Shown here: one piece after another, positions 51,870 to 59,368 of the stretch
Layout of the letters: every line of letters begins with the position of its first letter
How positions within the stretch are numbered: position 1 is the stretch's first letter
NCBI GenBank assembly: GCA_030428945.1
Contig: JAUIEC010000022.1
Coordinates: 1-59,368, forward strand
Length of the DNA: 59,368 bases
Reading direction: 5' to 3'
Source: Phycisphaerae bacterium
Lineage (GTDB): Bacteria > Planctomycetota > Phycisphaerae > UBA1845 > Fen-1342
Program-made: the position numbers and the translations under genes
Notes under the pieces: generated by a model
Database searches by the model: none
Told to the model about the DNA's origin: nothing
What the model saw: only the letters and a program-made list of their open reading frames with translations

Positions 51870-51943
51870 GCGGTGCGGCATCGACGCCTGTGGCTTCCAC
51901 GGTCAGACGTGATCGCGTCGGCCGCGTCGATGACGCACCCTAC
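51870..51943 (+). repeat. REP-like hairpin element, copy D
   Basis: Same element as at 847-930, with arms GTGCGGCATCGACGC and GCGTCGATGACGCACCCTAC. The left flank reads CCCGGGCG instead of CCACGCG. Part of the first unit of the tandem duplication. Confidence 0.75.
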
Positions 51944-51981
51944 GATCCCTGTACTGCATCGCGGAATAGCGCTTCGGCCAA

Positions 51982-52034
51982 GCGAGGGAGCTAGGGAGCT
52001 AGGGAGCGAGGGAGCTAGGGAGCGAGGGAGCGAG
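51982..52034. repeat. GCNAGGGA octamer minisatellite, 6 units
   Basis: Six units and a partial seventh, the shortened copy of the array at 51623 in the second unit of the tandem duplication. The difference is six units, or 48 bases. Confidence 0.85.
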
Positions 52035-52183
52035 AACAGAGGGTGCCACTGCGATCTTCGCAGTGGTCTCCGCGGCGCGGCGGCCGGTGCGCTCGCGACG
52101 GGTGTCCCATCCTTGCGCGAGCGGAAGGGTGGGGGACTGCGTTTGGCCGTGACACGGATGAAGGACCGCGAGACGGAAACCCG

Positions 52184-52259
52184 GGCGGTGCGGCATCGAC
52201 GCCTGCGGCTTCCACGGTCAGACGTGACCGCGGTCGGCCGCGTCGATGACGCACCCTAC
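52184..52259 (+). repeat. REP-like hairpin element, copy E
   Basis: Copy D's counterpart in the second duplicated unit, differing at a few inner positions. Both arms are intact. Confidence 0.75.
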
Positions 52260-52293
52260 GATCCCTCGCCCCATCGAGACTTCGCAGAAGCCC

Positions 52294-52421
52294 ACGGTCG
52301 ACGTGACCGCGGTCGGCCGCGTCGATGACGCACCCTACGATCCCTCGCCCCATCGACTTCGCAGAAGCCCGCGACCGCCTTTCGCGCGGACGCTCCGGGC
52401 GCTGATGCCGCACCGCCCGGC
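52294..52421. repeat. REP-like fragments F (right half) and reversed left arm
   Basis: 52294-52338 repeats the right half of element E at a 79-base period, again ending in GATGACGCACCCTAC. The next 25 bases repeat the CCCTCGCCCCATCGA and CTTCGCAGAAGCCC block. At 52402-52421 a left arm appears in reverse orientation (GATGCCGCACCGCCCGG), just before the end of the superoxide dismutase gene. So the family has been shuffled and truncated here. Confidence 0.6.
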
Positions 52422-52439
52422 AGGGTCGCGACGCGCCCG

Positions 52440-53159
<720 letters not shown>

Positions 53160-53282
53160 CGCATGTCTCCTTGCCTTGAGAAAACGTGAAGGAGCGAGAG
53201 TGATGAGGGCCGCATCGCCTCGGAGCCCCTGCACTCGCCCGCGCCTGCACGGAACCGGCAGACACAACCTACCCGGCCCCCT

Positions 53283-53317
53283 GAAATCCGCAATCCGGAA
53301 TCCGAAATCCGAAGTCC
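53283..53317. repeat. GNAATCC-like heptamer repeat, five units
   Basis: Five 7-base units (GAAATCC, GCAATCC, GGAATCC, GAAATCC, GAAGTCC) sit immediately after the thrC stop codon, between thrC and the superoxide dismutase gene. Confidence 0.7.
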
Positions 53318-53318
53318 G

Positions 53319-54491
53319 TCACCCCGGGATCGCCGCGAAGGCCTCGGCGTACTTGAGACCCGTGCCGGTGTTGAACAGCACCACGTCGTCGTCCGGCTGA
53401 ATGAAACCACTGGCCCGCAGGCTGCGCAGCGCCGCCAGGCACGCCCCGCCCTCCGGCGCGGCGCAGACACCGGTCGCGGCCGTCAGGTCGCGGGCGGCCG
53501 GGATCATCTCGTCGTCGGTCACCGCGATGGCCGTGCCGTGCGACTGGCGCAGGATGTCGAGCATGATGAAATCGCCGACCGCTTTCGGGACCCGCAGGCC
53601 GGCCGCGAGCGTGCTGGCGTTCTCGTACAGCGGAGCCTCGTCGAGCCCGGCCTCGAACGCGCGGACGATCGGGCAGCATCCGGCCGCCTGGACCGAGACG
53701 AAGCGCGGGTTGCGGCAGCGGATCCAGCCGAGGGCCCGCAGTTCGTCGAAGGCCTTGGCCATTCCGACCAGCCCGGTGCCGCCACCGGTCGGGTAGAGGA
53801 TCACGTCCGGCAGGCGCCAGCCGAGTTGCAGCGCCAGTTCGAGCCCCATGGTCTTCTTGCCTTCGACCCGGTACGGCTCCTTGAGGGTCGATACGTCGAA
53901 CCAGCCGTGCTTCTGGCAGCCGGCTCTGACCCGTGCGCCGCAGTCGTTGATCAGGCCGTCGACCAGCGTCAGCTTCGCCCCGGCCAGTTCGCACTCGAGC
54001 CGGTTGGCGAGCGGCACGTCGCGCGGCATGAAGACGTGCGCGGGCAGCCCGGCCGCGGCCGCATACATCGCCAGGGCGCCGCCGGCGTTTCCGGCCGAGG
54101 GGACGGCGAGGGCGGTGGCGGCGAAGTGGCGGGCCATCGAGACGGCGGTGGTCATGCCGCGGGCCTTGAACGAGCCGGTCGGGTTGACGGCTTCGTCCTT
54201 GATCCACAGGCGGCCGAGGCCGATTTCGCGTTCGAGCCCTTCGGCCCGCAGCAGAGGCGTGCCGCCTTCGCCGAGGGTGACCGGTTCGGCGGCCAGGGGG
54301 AGCGGGAGCAGTTCGCGCCAGGCCCAGACGCCGGGTTCGCGCTGCTCGATGACCTCGCGCGAGACGGCGGTGGAGACGCGGTCGAGGTCGTAGTCGACCC
54401 GCAACGGCCGCCCGGCGGCCGAGAGATTGTGCGGGACGCGATGGTCGTGCGGCTTGCCGGTGTGCCAGCAGGTCAGTCGGTTTACGAACAC
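53319..54491 (-). CDS. thrC: Threonine synthase
   Basis: A 390-residue PLP enzyme that makes threonine from phosphohomoserine, in the cytoplasm. The PLP lysine is K109 in NPTGSFKARG; the phosphate-binding glycine loop is YPTGGGTGLVG. Residues 74-81 (GEGGTPLL) match the usual substrate entry motif. GTG 54491 start is taken because it leaves the zinc-free N-terminal part typical of this sub-group. It is upstream of the superoxide dismutase. Confidence 0.85.
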   Translation of the reverse strand: MFVNRLTCWHTGKPHDHRVPHNLSAAGRPLRVDYDLDRVSTAVSREVIEQREPGVWAWRELLPLPLAAEPVTLGEGGTPLLRAEGLEREIGLGRLWIKDEAVNPTGSFKARGMTTAVSMARHFAATALAVPSAGNAGGALAMYAAAAGLPAHVFMPRDVPLANRLECELAGAKLTLVDGLINDCGARVRAGCQKHGWFDVSTLKEPYRVEGKKTMGLELALQLGWRLPDVILYPTGGGTGLVGMAKAFDELRALGWIRCRNPRFVSVQAAGCCPIVRAFEAGLDEAPLYENASTLAAGLRVPKAVGDFIMLDILRQSHGTAIAVTDDEMIPAARDLTAATGVCAAPEGGACLAALRSLRASGFIQPDDDVVLFNTGTGLKYAEAFAAIPG

Positions 54492-54579
54492 GGGGGAATC
54501 CAGAGGGAACCGGGGACCGGGAACAGGGTTGGGAGGCGGGTCCCTCTTTCACCCCTGCACGCCTTCACGTTTCGCTGCC

Positions 54580-54933
54580 TTACCTAGTGCAGTCCTGTGG
54601 GGCCGGGATCAGGCAGATAAATTCGAGCGGGTCGTCGCCGGCGTTGCGGAACTGGTGCATTTCGTTGGCCGGGACGAAGATGACGTCGCCGGCCTGGAAG
54701 GGTCGCTGGCCCTGTTCGCTGCTGGCGACGCCCTTTCCCTTCAGCACGAGGATTTCGTGTTCGTAGTCGTGCTGATGGTGCGGGGTGAAGCCGCCGGGGG
54801 CGACTTCGAAGTGCCGCATGTGAAAGTTCCCGGCCCCGTCGTCGGGTCCGCAGAGCATTCGCATGCGCGCACCGGCGGCGCCTTCCATCTGGACGTCCTT
54901 CTGCGCGTGATCAAGCAGCGACTTTACTTTCAT
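54580..54933 (-). CDS. Cupin domain protein
   Basis: A 117-residue single-domain cupin. The metal motifs are PHHQHDYEHEILVLKGKG (three His and Glu) and the second FVPANEMHQFRNAG (His). Small cupins of this sort bind metal and act on small molecules or sense ligands. No signal peptide. It precedes thrC on the same strand by 88 bases. Substrate unknown. Confidence 0.82.
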   Translation of the reverse strand: MKVKSLLDHAQKDVQMEGAAGARMRMLCGPDDGAGNFHMRHFEVAPGGFTPHHQHDYEHEILVLKGKGVASSEQGQRPFQAGDVIFVPANEMHQFRNAGDDPLEFICLIPAPQDCTR

Positions 54934-55019
54934 TCTTGGCCCCAGCAGGCAAATCAGCGTTTGCGCAAGCGAAAACGTGAAAGAGCGGAAGGGTCACGGA
55001 GGTACGGCCGGGCGGCCCC

Positions 55020-55062
55020 TGCTCCCTCGCGCCCTGGCTCCCTCGCTCCCTGGTTCCCTATC
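55020..55062. repeat. Pyrimidine octamer repeat after ndk
   Basis: A run of CTCCCTCG/CTCCCTGG octamers lies directly beyond the ndk stop codon, in the same class as the repeats at 1165, 45328 and 51623. Related GTGAAA octamers occur at 54970-54985. Confidence 0.6.
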
Positions 55063-55065
55063 TTC

Positions 55066-55515
55066 TTAGCTGCAGATCCACTTGTCGCCGGCGCGTTGCC
55101 AGTCGACGATTTCTTCGGGCTTGAAGAACAGTTCGATTTCCTGTTTGGCGGTTTCCTCGCCGTCGCTGGCGTGGACCAGGTTGTACTGCTTGTCGAGGCC
55201 GAAGTCGCCGCGGATGGTTCCGGGGGCGGCGTCAGCGCCGTTGGTGGCGCCGAGCATGCTGCGGACGACGCGGATCGCGCTGGGTCCTTCGAGGATCGCG
55301 ACGACGACCGGGGCGCTGGTCATGAAGTCGCACAGTTCGCCGTAGAAGGGTCGTTCGGCGTGCACGGCGTAGTGCTTCTCGACCTGGGCCCGCGGGCTCT
55401 GCTGCAGTTTCATCGCGGCCAGGCGCAGGCCCTTGGCTTCGAAGCGGGCCAGGATCTGTCCGACGAGCATGCGGTTCATCGCGTCCGGCTTGAAGATGAT
55501 CAGTGTGCGTTCCAT
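55066..55515 (-). CDS. ndk: Nucleoside-diphosphate kinase
   Basis: A 149-residue enzyme that passes phosphate between nucleoside di- and triphosphates. TLIIFKPDAMNR marks the start; the phospho-acceptor is H115 in NLVHASDGEE; GATNGADAAPGTIRGDF is present. The length is normal. ATG 55515 follows GGAGGA. The longer ORF frame above it is repeat DNA. Confidence 0.92.
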   Translation of the reverse strand: MERTLIIFKPDAMNRMLVGQILARFEAKGLRLAAMKLQQSPRAQVEKHYAVHAERPFYGELCDFMTSAPVVVAILEGPSAIRVVRSMLGATNGADAAPGTIRGDFGLDKQYNLVHASDGEETAKQEIELFFKPEEIVDWQRAGDKWICS

Positions 55516-55591
55516 GGGGTGGGGTCCTCCGTATTCGTATCCGCCCAGTGTCGCAAAAATCGGCCGTGCATGGTAGCGGCCCGGGCGGGCA

Positions 55592-55709
55592 GTGAAAGAG
55601 TGAAGGCGTGAAAGGGTGAAAGAGGTCGATTCGCGGCGGCAATCGCCACCCCGGGGCATGCCCATGGCCGTCCCCCCTTTCACGCTTTCACTCCTTCACT
55701 TTTTCGCGG
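55592..55709. repeat. Facing octamer arrays between ndk and tRNA-Tyr
   Basis: Four GTGAARRN octamers (55592-55623) face four TTTCACNC-like octamers (55678-55709), 54 bases apart. They form a roughly inverted repeat in the divergent leader shared by ndk and the tRNA. Confidence 0.6.
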
Positions 55710-55722
55710 TTTCTGGTATTCT
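55695..55722 (+). promoter_or_regulatory. Possible tRNA-Tyr promoter
   Basis: TTCACT (55695-55700) and TATTCT (55717-55722) with 16 bases between them stand 29 bases before the tRNA. Both are four- or five-base matches to the sigma-70 boxes. The -35 overlaps the octamer array. Confidence 0.35.
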
Positions 55723-55751
55723 CTTGGGTTCCGGTCGAGAGATCGGCCGGT

Positions 55752-55834
55752 GGGAGTGTGCCCGAGTGGTTAAAGGGGACGGGCTGTAAACCCGTTGGCG
55801 TACGCCTACGCTGGTTCGAATCCAGCCGCTCCCA
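55752..55834 (+). tRNA. tRNA-Tyr (anticodon GTA)
   Basis: An 83-base cloverleaf of the long-variable-arm class, as expected for bacterial tRNA-Tyr. Acceptor stem GGGAGTG/CGCTCCC with one G-T pair, anticodon stem ACGGG/CCCGT around CTGTAAA (anticodon GTA at 55786-55788), T-arm CTGGTTCGAATCCAG. The CCA end is not encoded. A terminator follows. Confidence 0.95.
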
Positions 55835-55841
55835 CTCGCAG

Positions 55842-55880
55842 AACCCCGCTTCCGAGGTCCGGAGGCGGGGTTTTTGTTTT
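55842..55880 (+). terminator. Rho-independent terminator of tRNA-Tyr
   Basis: Stem AACCCCGC..CCG / CGG..GCGGGGTT followed by TTTTTGTTTTT, eight bases after the tRNA. Confidence 0.85.
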
Positions 55881-55986
55881 TCCGGGATCGCGCGTGGGGT
55901 AGGCCGATCGGCCGGTGGATTGCGAACACCCCGCGAAACCTGCGGCGGTCATCCCGATCGGGCCCGATTTCGCCCCGCCGCGCGTT

Positions 55987-56451
55987 TCATGTCGGAGACG
56001 CCGCGATGGCGTGGCCGCACTCGGGGCAGGTGCCGCTCTCGTTGTTGGTGAGATCGTAGCCGCAGTGCAGGCAGTGGCCGGGCGGGGGCTGACGGTCGCT
56101 TCGCCAGAGCCAGGCCGATGCGGTCAACGAACTCGCCAGCGGAAGCCAGAGTTCGACCATTCGCACGCCCATGCGTTGACCACTGACGCGTGAGGACGGC
56201 CAGATCGCAGTCGGCGCGAACACCTGCTTCCACTCCAGCCGCCATTGAAGCATCCGCAAGTCCAGGTAGTTCGGTTCCCAGCGATCCGGTCTGCCCCACG
56301 CCACGACTCCAAGGCCACCACCTCCAAACGCAAACCAATCCGACGTCTCGACAGTGAGTCGCCACGGCCCACACCCCAGTGCCAGCATGGCCGTCAAGAC
56401 CGTCAGCACCCACTTTAATCCGCGTCGCAAGTCGGCACCTCTACCCCGCAT
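55987..56451 (-). CDS. Membrane protein with C-terminal zinc ribbon (paralogue 1)
   Basis: A 154-residue protein with an N-terminal hydrophobic segment (KWVLTVLTAMLALGCGPW) and a second near 110-122. It ends in an intact zinc ribbon: CLHCGYDLTNNESGTCPECG. The N-terminus closely matches the next gene upstream (KWVLTVLTVVLALGCGP), so the two are recent duplicates. Its start overlaps the end of that gene by 11 bases; a TTG near 56420 could also start it. The ribbon type is common in planctomycetes, but its function is unknown. Confidence 0.7.
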   Translation of the reverse strand: MRGRGADLRRGLKWVLTVLTAMLALGCGPWRLTVETSDWFAFGGGGLGVVAWGRPDRWEPNYLDLRMLQWRLEWKQVFAPTAIWPSSRVSGQRMGVRMVELWLPLASSLTASAWLWRSDRQPPPGHCLHCGYDLTNNESGTCPECGHAIAASPT

Positions 56452-56911
56452 TCCGGGCAGACCCGGTCTCGTTGCCGGTCAGGTTATCGGTGCAGTGAGG
56501 GCAACGGCCGCCCCGTGCGGGTTGATCGAGGTACCAGAGGTAGAGCGTGACCAGCGCGGAGACTGCAAACCATGGCCAGAGATTAAGCACCACGAACGAG
56601 GATGTTGTGATTGTCGTCGTGTACTTGGTGAGTCGATTGACGTGTTTCACGGTTCGCCGAAACCCTGTTCCCGCCCGGATCATCGGGGTATCAAAGACGG
56701 GTGTTCCGACGACGAAATGCGGGCCTGGGGCAGGTTGCGAAAGCGGCTCATAATGCCAGGTCATCATCACCGCGCCCCGTCCGAACTGCATCGCAACAGG
56801 AAAGACACGCTGGTAGACGCTGGCCGGCCCACACCCCAACGCCAGCACCACCGTCAGCACCGTCAGCACCCATTTCAATCTGCGCCGCATGGGGTCACCT
56901 CCACACCGCAC
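56441..56911 (-). pseudogene. Zinc-ribbon membrane protein, 3'-frameshifted (paralogue 2)
   Basis: A 156-codon ORF with the same KWVLTVLTVVLALGCGP start and a second membrane helix (FVVLNLWPWFAVSALVTLYL). Its ribbon is broken: the first knuckle reads CPHCTDNLTGN instead of CPHCGYDLTGN, and just before the second knuckle one base appears to be missing. Shifting the frame after ETG restores CPECGVEVPTCDAD and a TAA. So it is either a decayed gene or a base-call error. Confidence 0.65.
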
Positions 56912-57021
56912 TCCGGGCAGCGTGACTCCGTTAGGCCGTGCAGGTTGTAGCGGCAGTGGCCGGATGGGACGTGCTCAGAACGCCCGCGGTCAGGTAACCA
57001 GCGAGAGCATCCACCGGTCAT
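56875..57021 (-). pseudogene. Fragment of a zinc-ribbon gene
   Basis: A 48-codon remnant ending PSGHCRYNLHGLTESRCPEC and GVEVTPCGAD. The ribbon has lost about four residues around the first knuckle (HC then R-Y-N-L instead of HCPHCGYDL), and the whole membrane part is missing. It starts at an ATG that overlaps the upstream stop (ATGA at 57018) and runs into the start of paralogue 2, the same junction layout as its neighbours. Probably not functional. Confidence 0.6.
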
Positions 57022-57566
57022 GCGCACGATTCGACCTCCACGCCGCACTCTGGGCAGGTTCCGGATTCGATGCCGATCAGGTCGTAGCCGCACTGTGGGC
57101 ATAAGCCTGCGCGCCGCGCGCGTACGCCCCGCATGAGTCCGTACAACTCCAGCAGGAGTGGAACTGTGGCCATAACGCACAGGCCATAGAGCCAGTTGCG
57201 GTGAACGATCAAGGCAGTCGACTCGACCCATGAAGACACTCGAATGCCAGTCCAGTTCGGACGGTAACCCTTGCCAGGCATTCCGCTACCTGTGAGGTCG
57301 TTTGCCAGAATCGCTACATCAGACAGCGCGCCGATGGACGAACCTTGGTTCCTCACAACCCAGCCAAACTCGTCCCACAGGCCCGATTCCGGTGAATACA
57401 CGTCATAGTCACCAAAGCGGTACACGGATCCGAACGAAGAGCGAGCAATCTCGATCCCCTCGCGCTCAACCCAATCCCATGCACCAATCGCGCAAAGGAC
57501 AGTCAGCATGATCGACAATGAAATGCGCATTGTGGGCGGAATGTACACTCTGATGCCCGACTTCAT
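57018..57566 (-). CDS. Membrane protein with C-terminal zinc ribbon (paralogue 3)
   Basis: A 182-residue protein. Hydrophobic segment near residues 13-33 (MRISLSIMLTVLCAIGAW), a middle soluble domain of unknown type and a second helix near 128-146 (WLYGLCVMATVPLLLELYG). It ends in an intact ribbon (CPQCGYDLIGIESGTCPECG). The start may be ATG 57566 or ATG 57530; neither has a strong RBS. It overlaps the next fragment by four bases. Function unknown. Confidence 0.68.
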   Translation of the reverse strand: MKSGIRVYIPPTMRISLSIMLTVLCAIGAWDWVEREGIEIARSSFGSVYRFGDYDVYSPESGLWDEFGWVVRNQGSSIGALSDVAILANDLTGSGMPGKGYRPNWTGIRVSSWVESTALIVHRNWLYGLCVMATVPLLLELYGLMRGVRARRAGLCPQCGYDLIGIESGTCPECGVEVESCA

Positions 57567-57871
57567 GCTAACGCCATTCTAAGCGTGCCCACGACCATGG
57601 GTCGCAGAAAACGGGGAACCTGCTGGGAGAAGGTACCGGGAGGAAACAGAAAGCACCCGGGCGATGGCACCGGGAACCATGCCCCCCGGGGTCTTGGGCG
57701 TGGAGCGTGTGGGCCGCGCGGTGTGGGCAAGGCTTCGCGTCTGAACCGCAGCGCGCCCCAGCCGAGGCGCAACGTGAACGCGAGGCAGCGCCAGGTCCAC
57801 GGTGAACAACAGGCTAACGGGCCACGCCGTCGCCCGGTCAGGATCCACTTTGCCACGCGGCGCCACGTCAT
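57567..57871 (-). pseudogene. Probable remnant of another paralogue
   Basis: On the minus strand from ATG 57871, overlapping the stop of paralogue 4 (ATGA), one reads MTWRRVAKWILTG, very like the MRRRLKWVLTVLT start of the family. Then the frame is lost, while another frame continues with hydrophobic codons (VSLLFTVDLAL). No ribbon remains. No intact gene is seen in the stretch. Confidence 0.4.
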
Positions 57872-58362
57872 GCGGAAGACTCCGCAAGCGCATGTCCGCA
57901 TTCCGGGCACACTCCGCTCTGATTCCCCACCAGCGAGTAAGCACAGTGCGAACACAGCGTGCCGTCCTGGTAGACGGGCGCGCCCCAGATGGCACGACAG
58001 ACCCGCCAGCTCAGGGACATGACCAGGACCGGGCCGCTCAAGACGACCAGCCAGAGGACGAGACTGGCGGCATCGCGGACGATGAAGGCCGCGAGCGCCA
58101 GGGGCACCAGCACCAGCCCCTGGCAAAACCGCGTCCGCAACCCGGGCATCGAGAAACACTCGTTCAGCAACAGACCGATCGACGCGCTGAGCCCCGCCAC
58201 GGCCGCAAGCAGGCACACGATCATGGACGGCGAGGATCCGAACATCACGGCCTGGAACGCAACAACCAGAAAGAAGGACAGACTCACGCCGAGCACCACG
58301 CCGCCAATCCGTGATTCCGTGAGACTCCAGGGCTCGTGGGTGACCAGGCGCGGCTTGCGCAT
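57868..58362 (-). CDS. Membrane protein with C-terminal zinc ribbon (paralogue 4)
   Basis: A 164-residue protein with four predicted membrane helices (IGGVVLGVSLSFFLVVAFQA, MIVCLLAAVAGLSASIGLLL, LVLVPLALAAFIV, LVLWLVVLSGPVLVMSL). It ends in the ribbon CSHCAYSLVGNQSGVCPECG, intact though A replaces the usual G. Its ATG overlaps the upstream gene's stop. Function unknown. Confidence 0.72.
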   Translation of the reverse strand: MRKPRLVTHEPWSLTESRIGGVVLGVSLSFFLVVAFQAVMFGSSPSMIVCLLAAVAGLSASIGLLLNECFSMPGLRTRFCQGLVLVPLALAAFIVRDAASLVLWLVVLSGPVLVMSLSWRVCRAIWGAPVYQDGTLCSHCAYSLVGNQSGVCPECGHALAESSA

Positions 58363-58808
58363 CACGCCACCTCCCGCTGGGAACCACACTCGCTGCAGCG
58401 CGGCGTGGAGCTGTAGCGCAAGTCGTAGCCGCAATCGGGACAGTGGCCGGGCGGGAGGTACGAGGGCTGTCGGAAGATCGCGAGCGTTACCAGGGTCACG
58501 GCGCACACCGGCCAGACCGGGATGGAGACAAACGGGATGCCGAACACCCCGATGCCCCTGTTCGGCAGGGTCGCGAGGCTGGTGCCCGGGTCGAAATAGA
58601 TCCCCGGCAGCCGAAACAGATCCAACCAGTGCAAGCGGTCGTAATCGGATGGCGGTGGCGAATACCAGCACGCCTCACCATGCCCGATGATGATCACGAG
58701 AGAATCGGTCGGCGCAACGACGACCGTGAAGATGTGCATGGCGGCCAGCAGGGCGACCACGGCCAGCATGGCCCACCCGGCACCCCGACTTCGCTGCTTC
58801 CGTTTCAT
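58362..58808 (-). CDS. Membrane protein with C-terminal zinc ribbon (paralogue 5)
   Basis: A 148-residue protein, first gene of the array on this strand. One helix near the start (AMLAVVALLAAMHIFTVVVA), one near 95-112 (VSIPVWPVCAVTLVTLAIF) and a C-terminal ribbon CPDCGYDLRYSSTPRCSECG. Start ATG 58808. Function unknown. Confidence 0.72.
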   Translation of the reverse strand: MKRKQRSRGAGWAMLAVVALLAAMHIFTVVVAPTDSLVIIIGHGEACWYSPPPSDYDRLHWLDLFRLPGIYFDPGTSLATLPNRGIGVFGIPFVSIPVWPVCAVTLVTLAIFRQPSYLPPGHCPDCGYDLRYSSTPRCSECGSQREVA

Positions 58809-58949
58809 GCGACTCGCGTCCGCACCGATGCGCTGGCTGTTGGTGGCAGGGCAGGCAACCGGGCCGGCCGGTTCGCTGCCCGCTTCCGGATTCTACGGGT
58901 GGGCCGGTGGATGGTCGCGGAAAAAGGACATTGGTCCCCCGGTTGATGG

Positions 58950-59031
58950 GATTGCCACGCGGTGCGGCATCGACGCCTGGCTGACCGCTGTTGATCAAGC
59001 CGTGGAATGCCGCGTCGATGACGCACCCTAC
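58950..59031 (+). repeat. REP-like hairpin element, copy G
   Basis: Full copy of the element at 847-930, including the left flank ATTGCCACGCGGTGCGGCA. Its right end runs directly into the 140-base tandem repeat. Confidence 0.75.
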
Positions 59032-59368
59032 GGCGCCAACCCTGCGGGGCGCGAACGGCTTTGGCCCCCCGGGGCGACACACAATGCGGGGCCGACTGCG
59101 GCTGGCACCTGGGCTTTGGTGAACGACCTCGGTCCGATGGGAGCCGCAGCCAAATTCAGTCCCCCACCCTACGGCGCCAACCCTGCGGGGCGCGAACGGC
59201 TTCGGCCCCCCGGGCGACATACAATGCGGGGCCGACTGCGGCCGGCACCTGGGCTTTGGTGAACGACCTCGGTCCGATGGGAGCCGCAGCCAAATTCAGT
59301 CCCCCACCCTACGGCGCCAACCCTGCGGGGCGCGAACGGCTTCGGCCCCCCGGGCGACATACAATGCG
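59026..59368. repeat. 140-base tandem repeat at the window edge
   Basis: Units starting with CCCTACGGCGCCAACCCTGC at 59026, 59167 and 59307 (periods 141 and 140). The second and third are near-identical; the first has one extra G and a few changes. The array continues beyond the window. No gene is seen in 58809-59368 apart from these repeats and element G. Confidence 0.85.

Larger units (their letters stand above)
51589..52263. repeat. Tandem ~359-base duplication including the end of the PQQ gene
   Basis: The 829-base gap 51611-52439 holds no gene. Sequence from CCTGTACTGCATCGCGGAAT (51589), which codes the last residues and stop of the propeller gene, is repeated at 51948. Each copy contains a purine minisatellite, a GTGGCACC-type block, a GGGTGTCCCATCC block and a REP-like element. 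The second copy is shorter, mainly because its minisatellite has six octamers instead of twelve. Confidence 0.8.

Noticed and set aside
57563..58387. A 274-codon frame covering paralogue 4
   Set aside because: Shadow frame; the frame with membrane helices and the zinc ribbon is 57868-58362. Only its last part (from 57871) shows a remnant of the family.
59026..59368. CRISPR or integron array at the right edge
   Set aside because: The 140-base units repeat in full with no variable spacers and no integrase nearby.

Overview
The window is GC-rich, gene-dense chromosomal DNA that most resembles Planctomycetota, probably class Phycisphaerae. The evidence is indirect: two ECF sigma factor / Ser-Thr kinase pairs, secreted PQQ-type beta-propeller proteins, dockerin-like EF-hand tails on secreted enzymes, an animal-type haem peroxidase, and a run of small membrane proteins ending in a CxxCGYDL...CPECG zinc ribbon, which is common in that lineage. 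No marker gene fixes the genus. The only RNA gene seen is a tRNA-Tyr.

Layout. 0.1-8.6 kb: a helix-turn-helix protein, a true formylglycine-generating enzyme (FGE), a secreted protein of unknown function, a secreted GH38 alpha-mannosidase and an aldo/keto reductase. 8.7-15.4 kb: an HDOD-GGDEF signalling protein, a flavoprotein, an SDR plus membrane-anchored SelL-like redox pair, and an FeS-type photolyase. 15.4-25.1 kb: two sigma/kinase pairs flanking a lipoprotein haem peroxidase and an EF-hand protein. 25.1-28.4 kb: DUF2256/DUF3253, VOC, FAD oxidoreductase, an exported arsenate-reductase-like protein and a 64-residue protein.

28.6-40.8 kb is the most interesting stretch: a rearranged ebo cluster (eboD, a 101-residue unknown, eboB, eboE, eboC, eboF) running with only a 5-base gap into a ligase-associated helicase / PdeM nuclease pair and then a large NAD-type glutamate dehydrogenase. 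The ebo genes are known from algal plastids, cyanobacteria and scattered bacteria. In a cyanobacterium they are linked to moving a scytonemin precursor to the periplasm, but their own product is unknown. No eboA is visible here, and the eboE-eboC gap carries a REP-like element and four copies of a palindrome.

40.9-52.4 kb: PQQ-propeller and VIT-VWA proteins, acpS, an esterase, then a divergent GH16 glucanase / sulfatase pair that both end in dockerin-like calcium modules, an EF-hand protein and another PQQ-propeller. The cysteine-type sulfatase would need the FGE at the other end of the window. 52.4-55.5 kb: Tat-exported superoxide dismutase, thrC, a cupin and ndk. 55.7-58.8 kb: tRNA-Tyr and its terminator, then a tandem array of zinc-ribbon membrane protein genes, some decayed.

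The intergenic DNA is unusually rich in repeats. There is an interspersed ~83-base imperfect hairpin family (at least five full copies plus fragments), 8-base-period purine/pyrimidine minisatellites near gene ends, a ~359-base tandem duplication that copied the 3' end of a gene, and a 140-base tandem repeat at the right edge.
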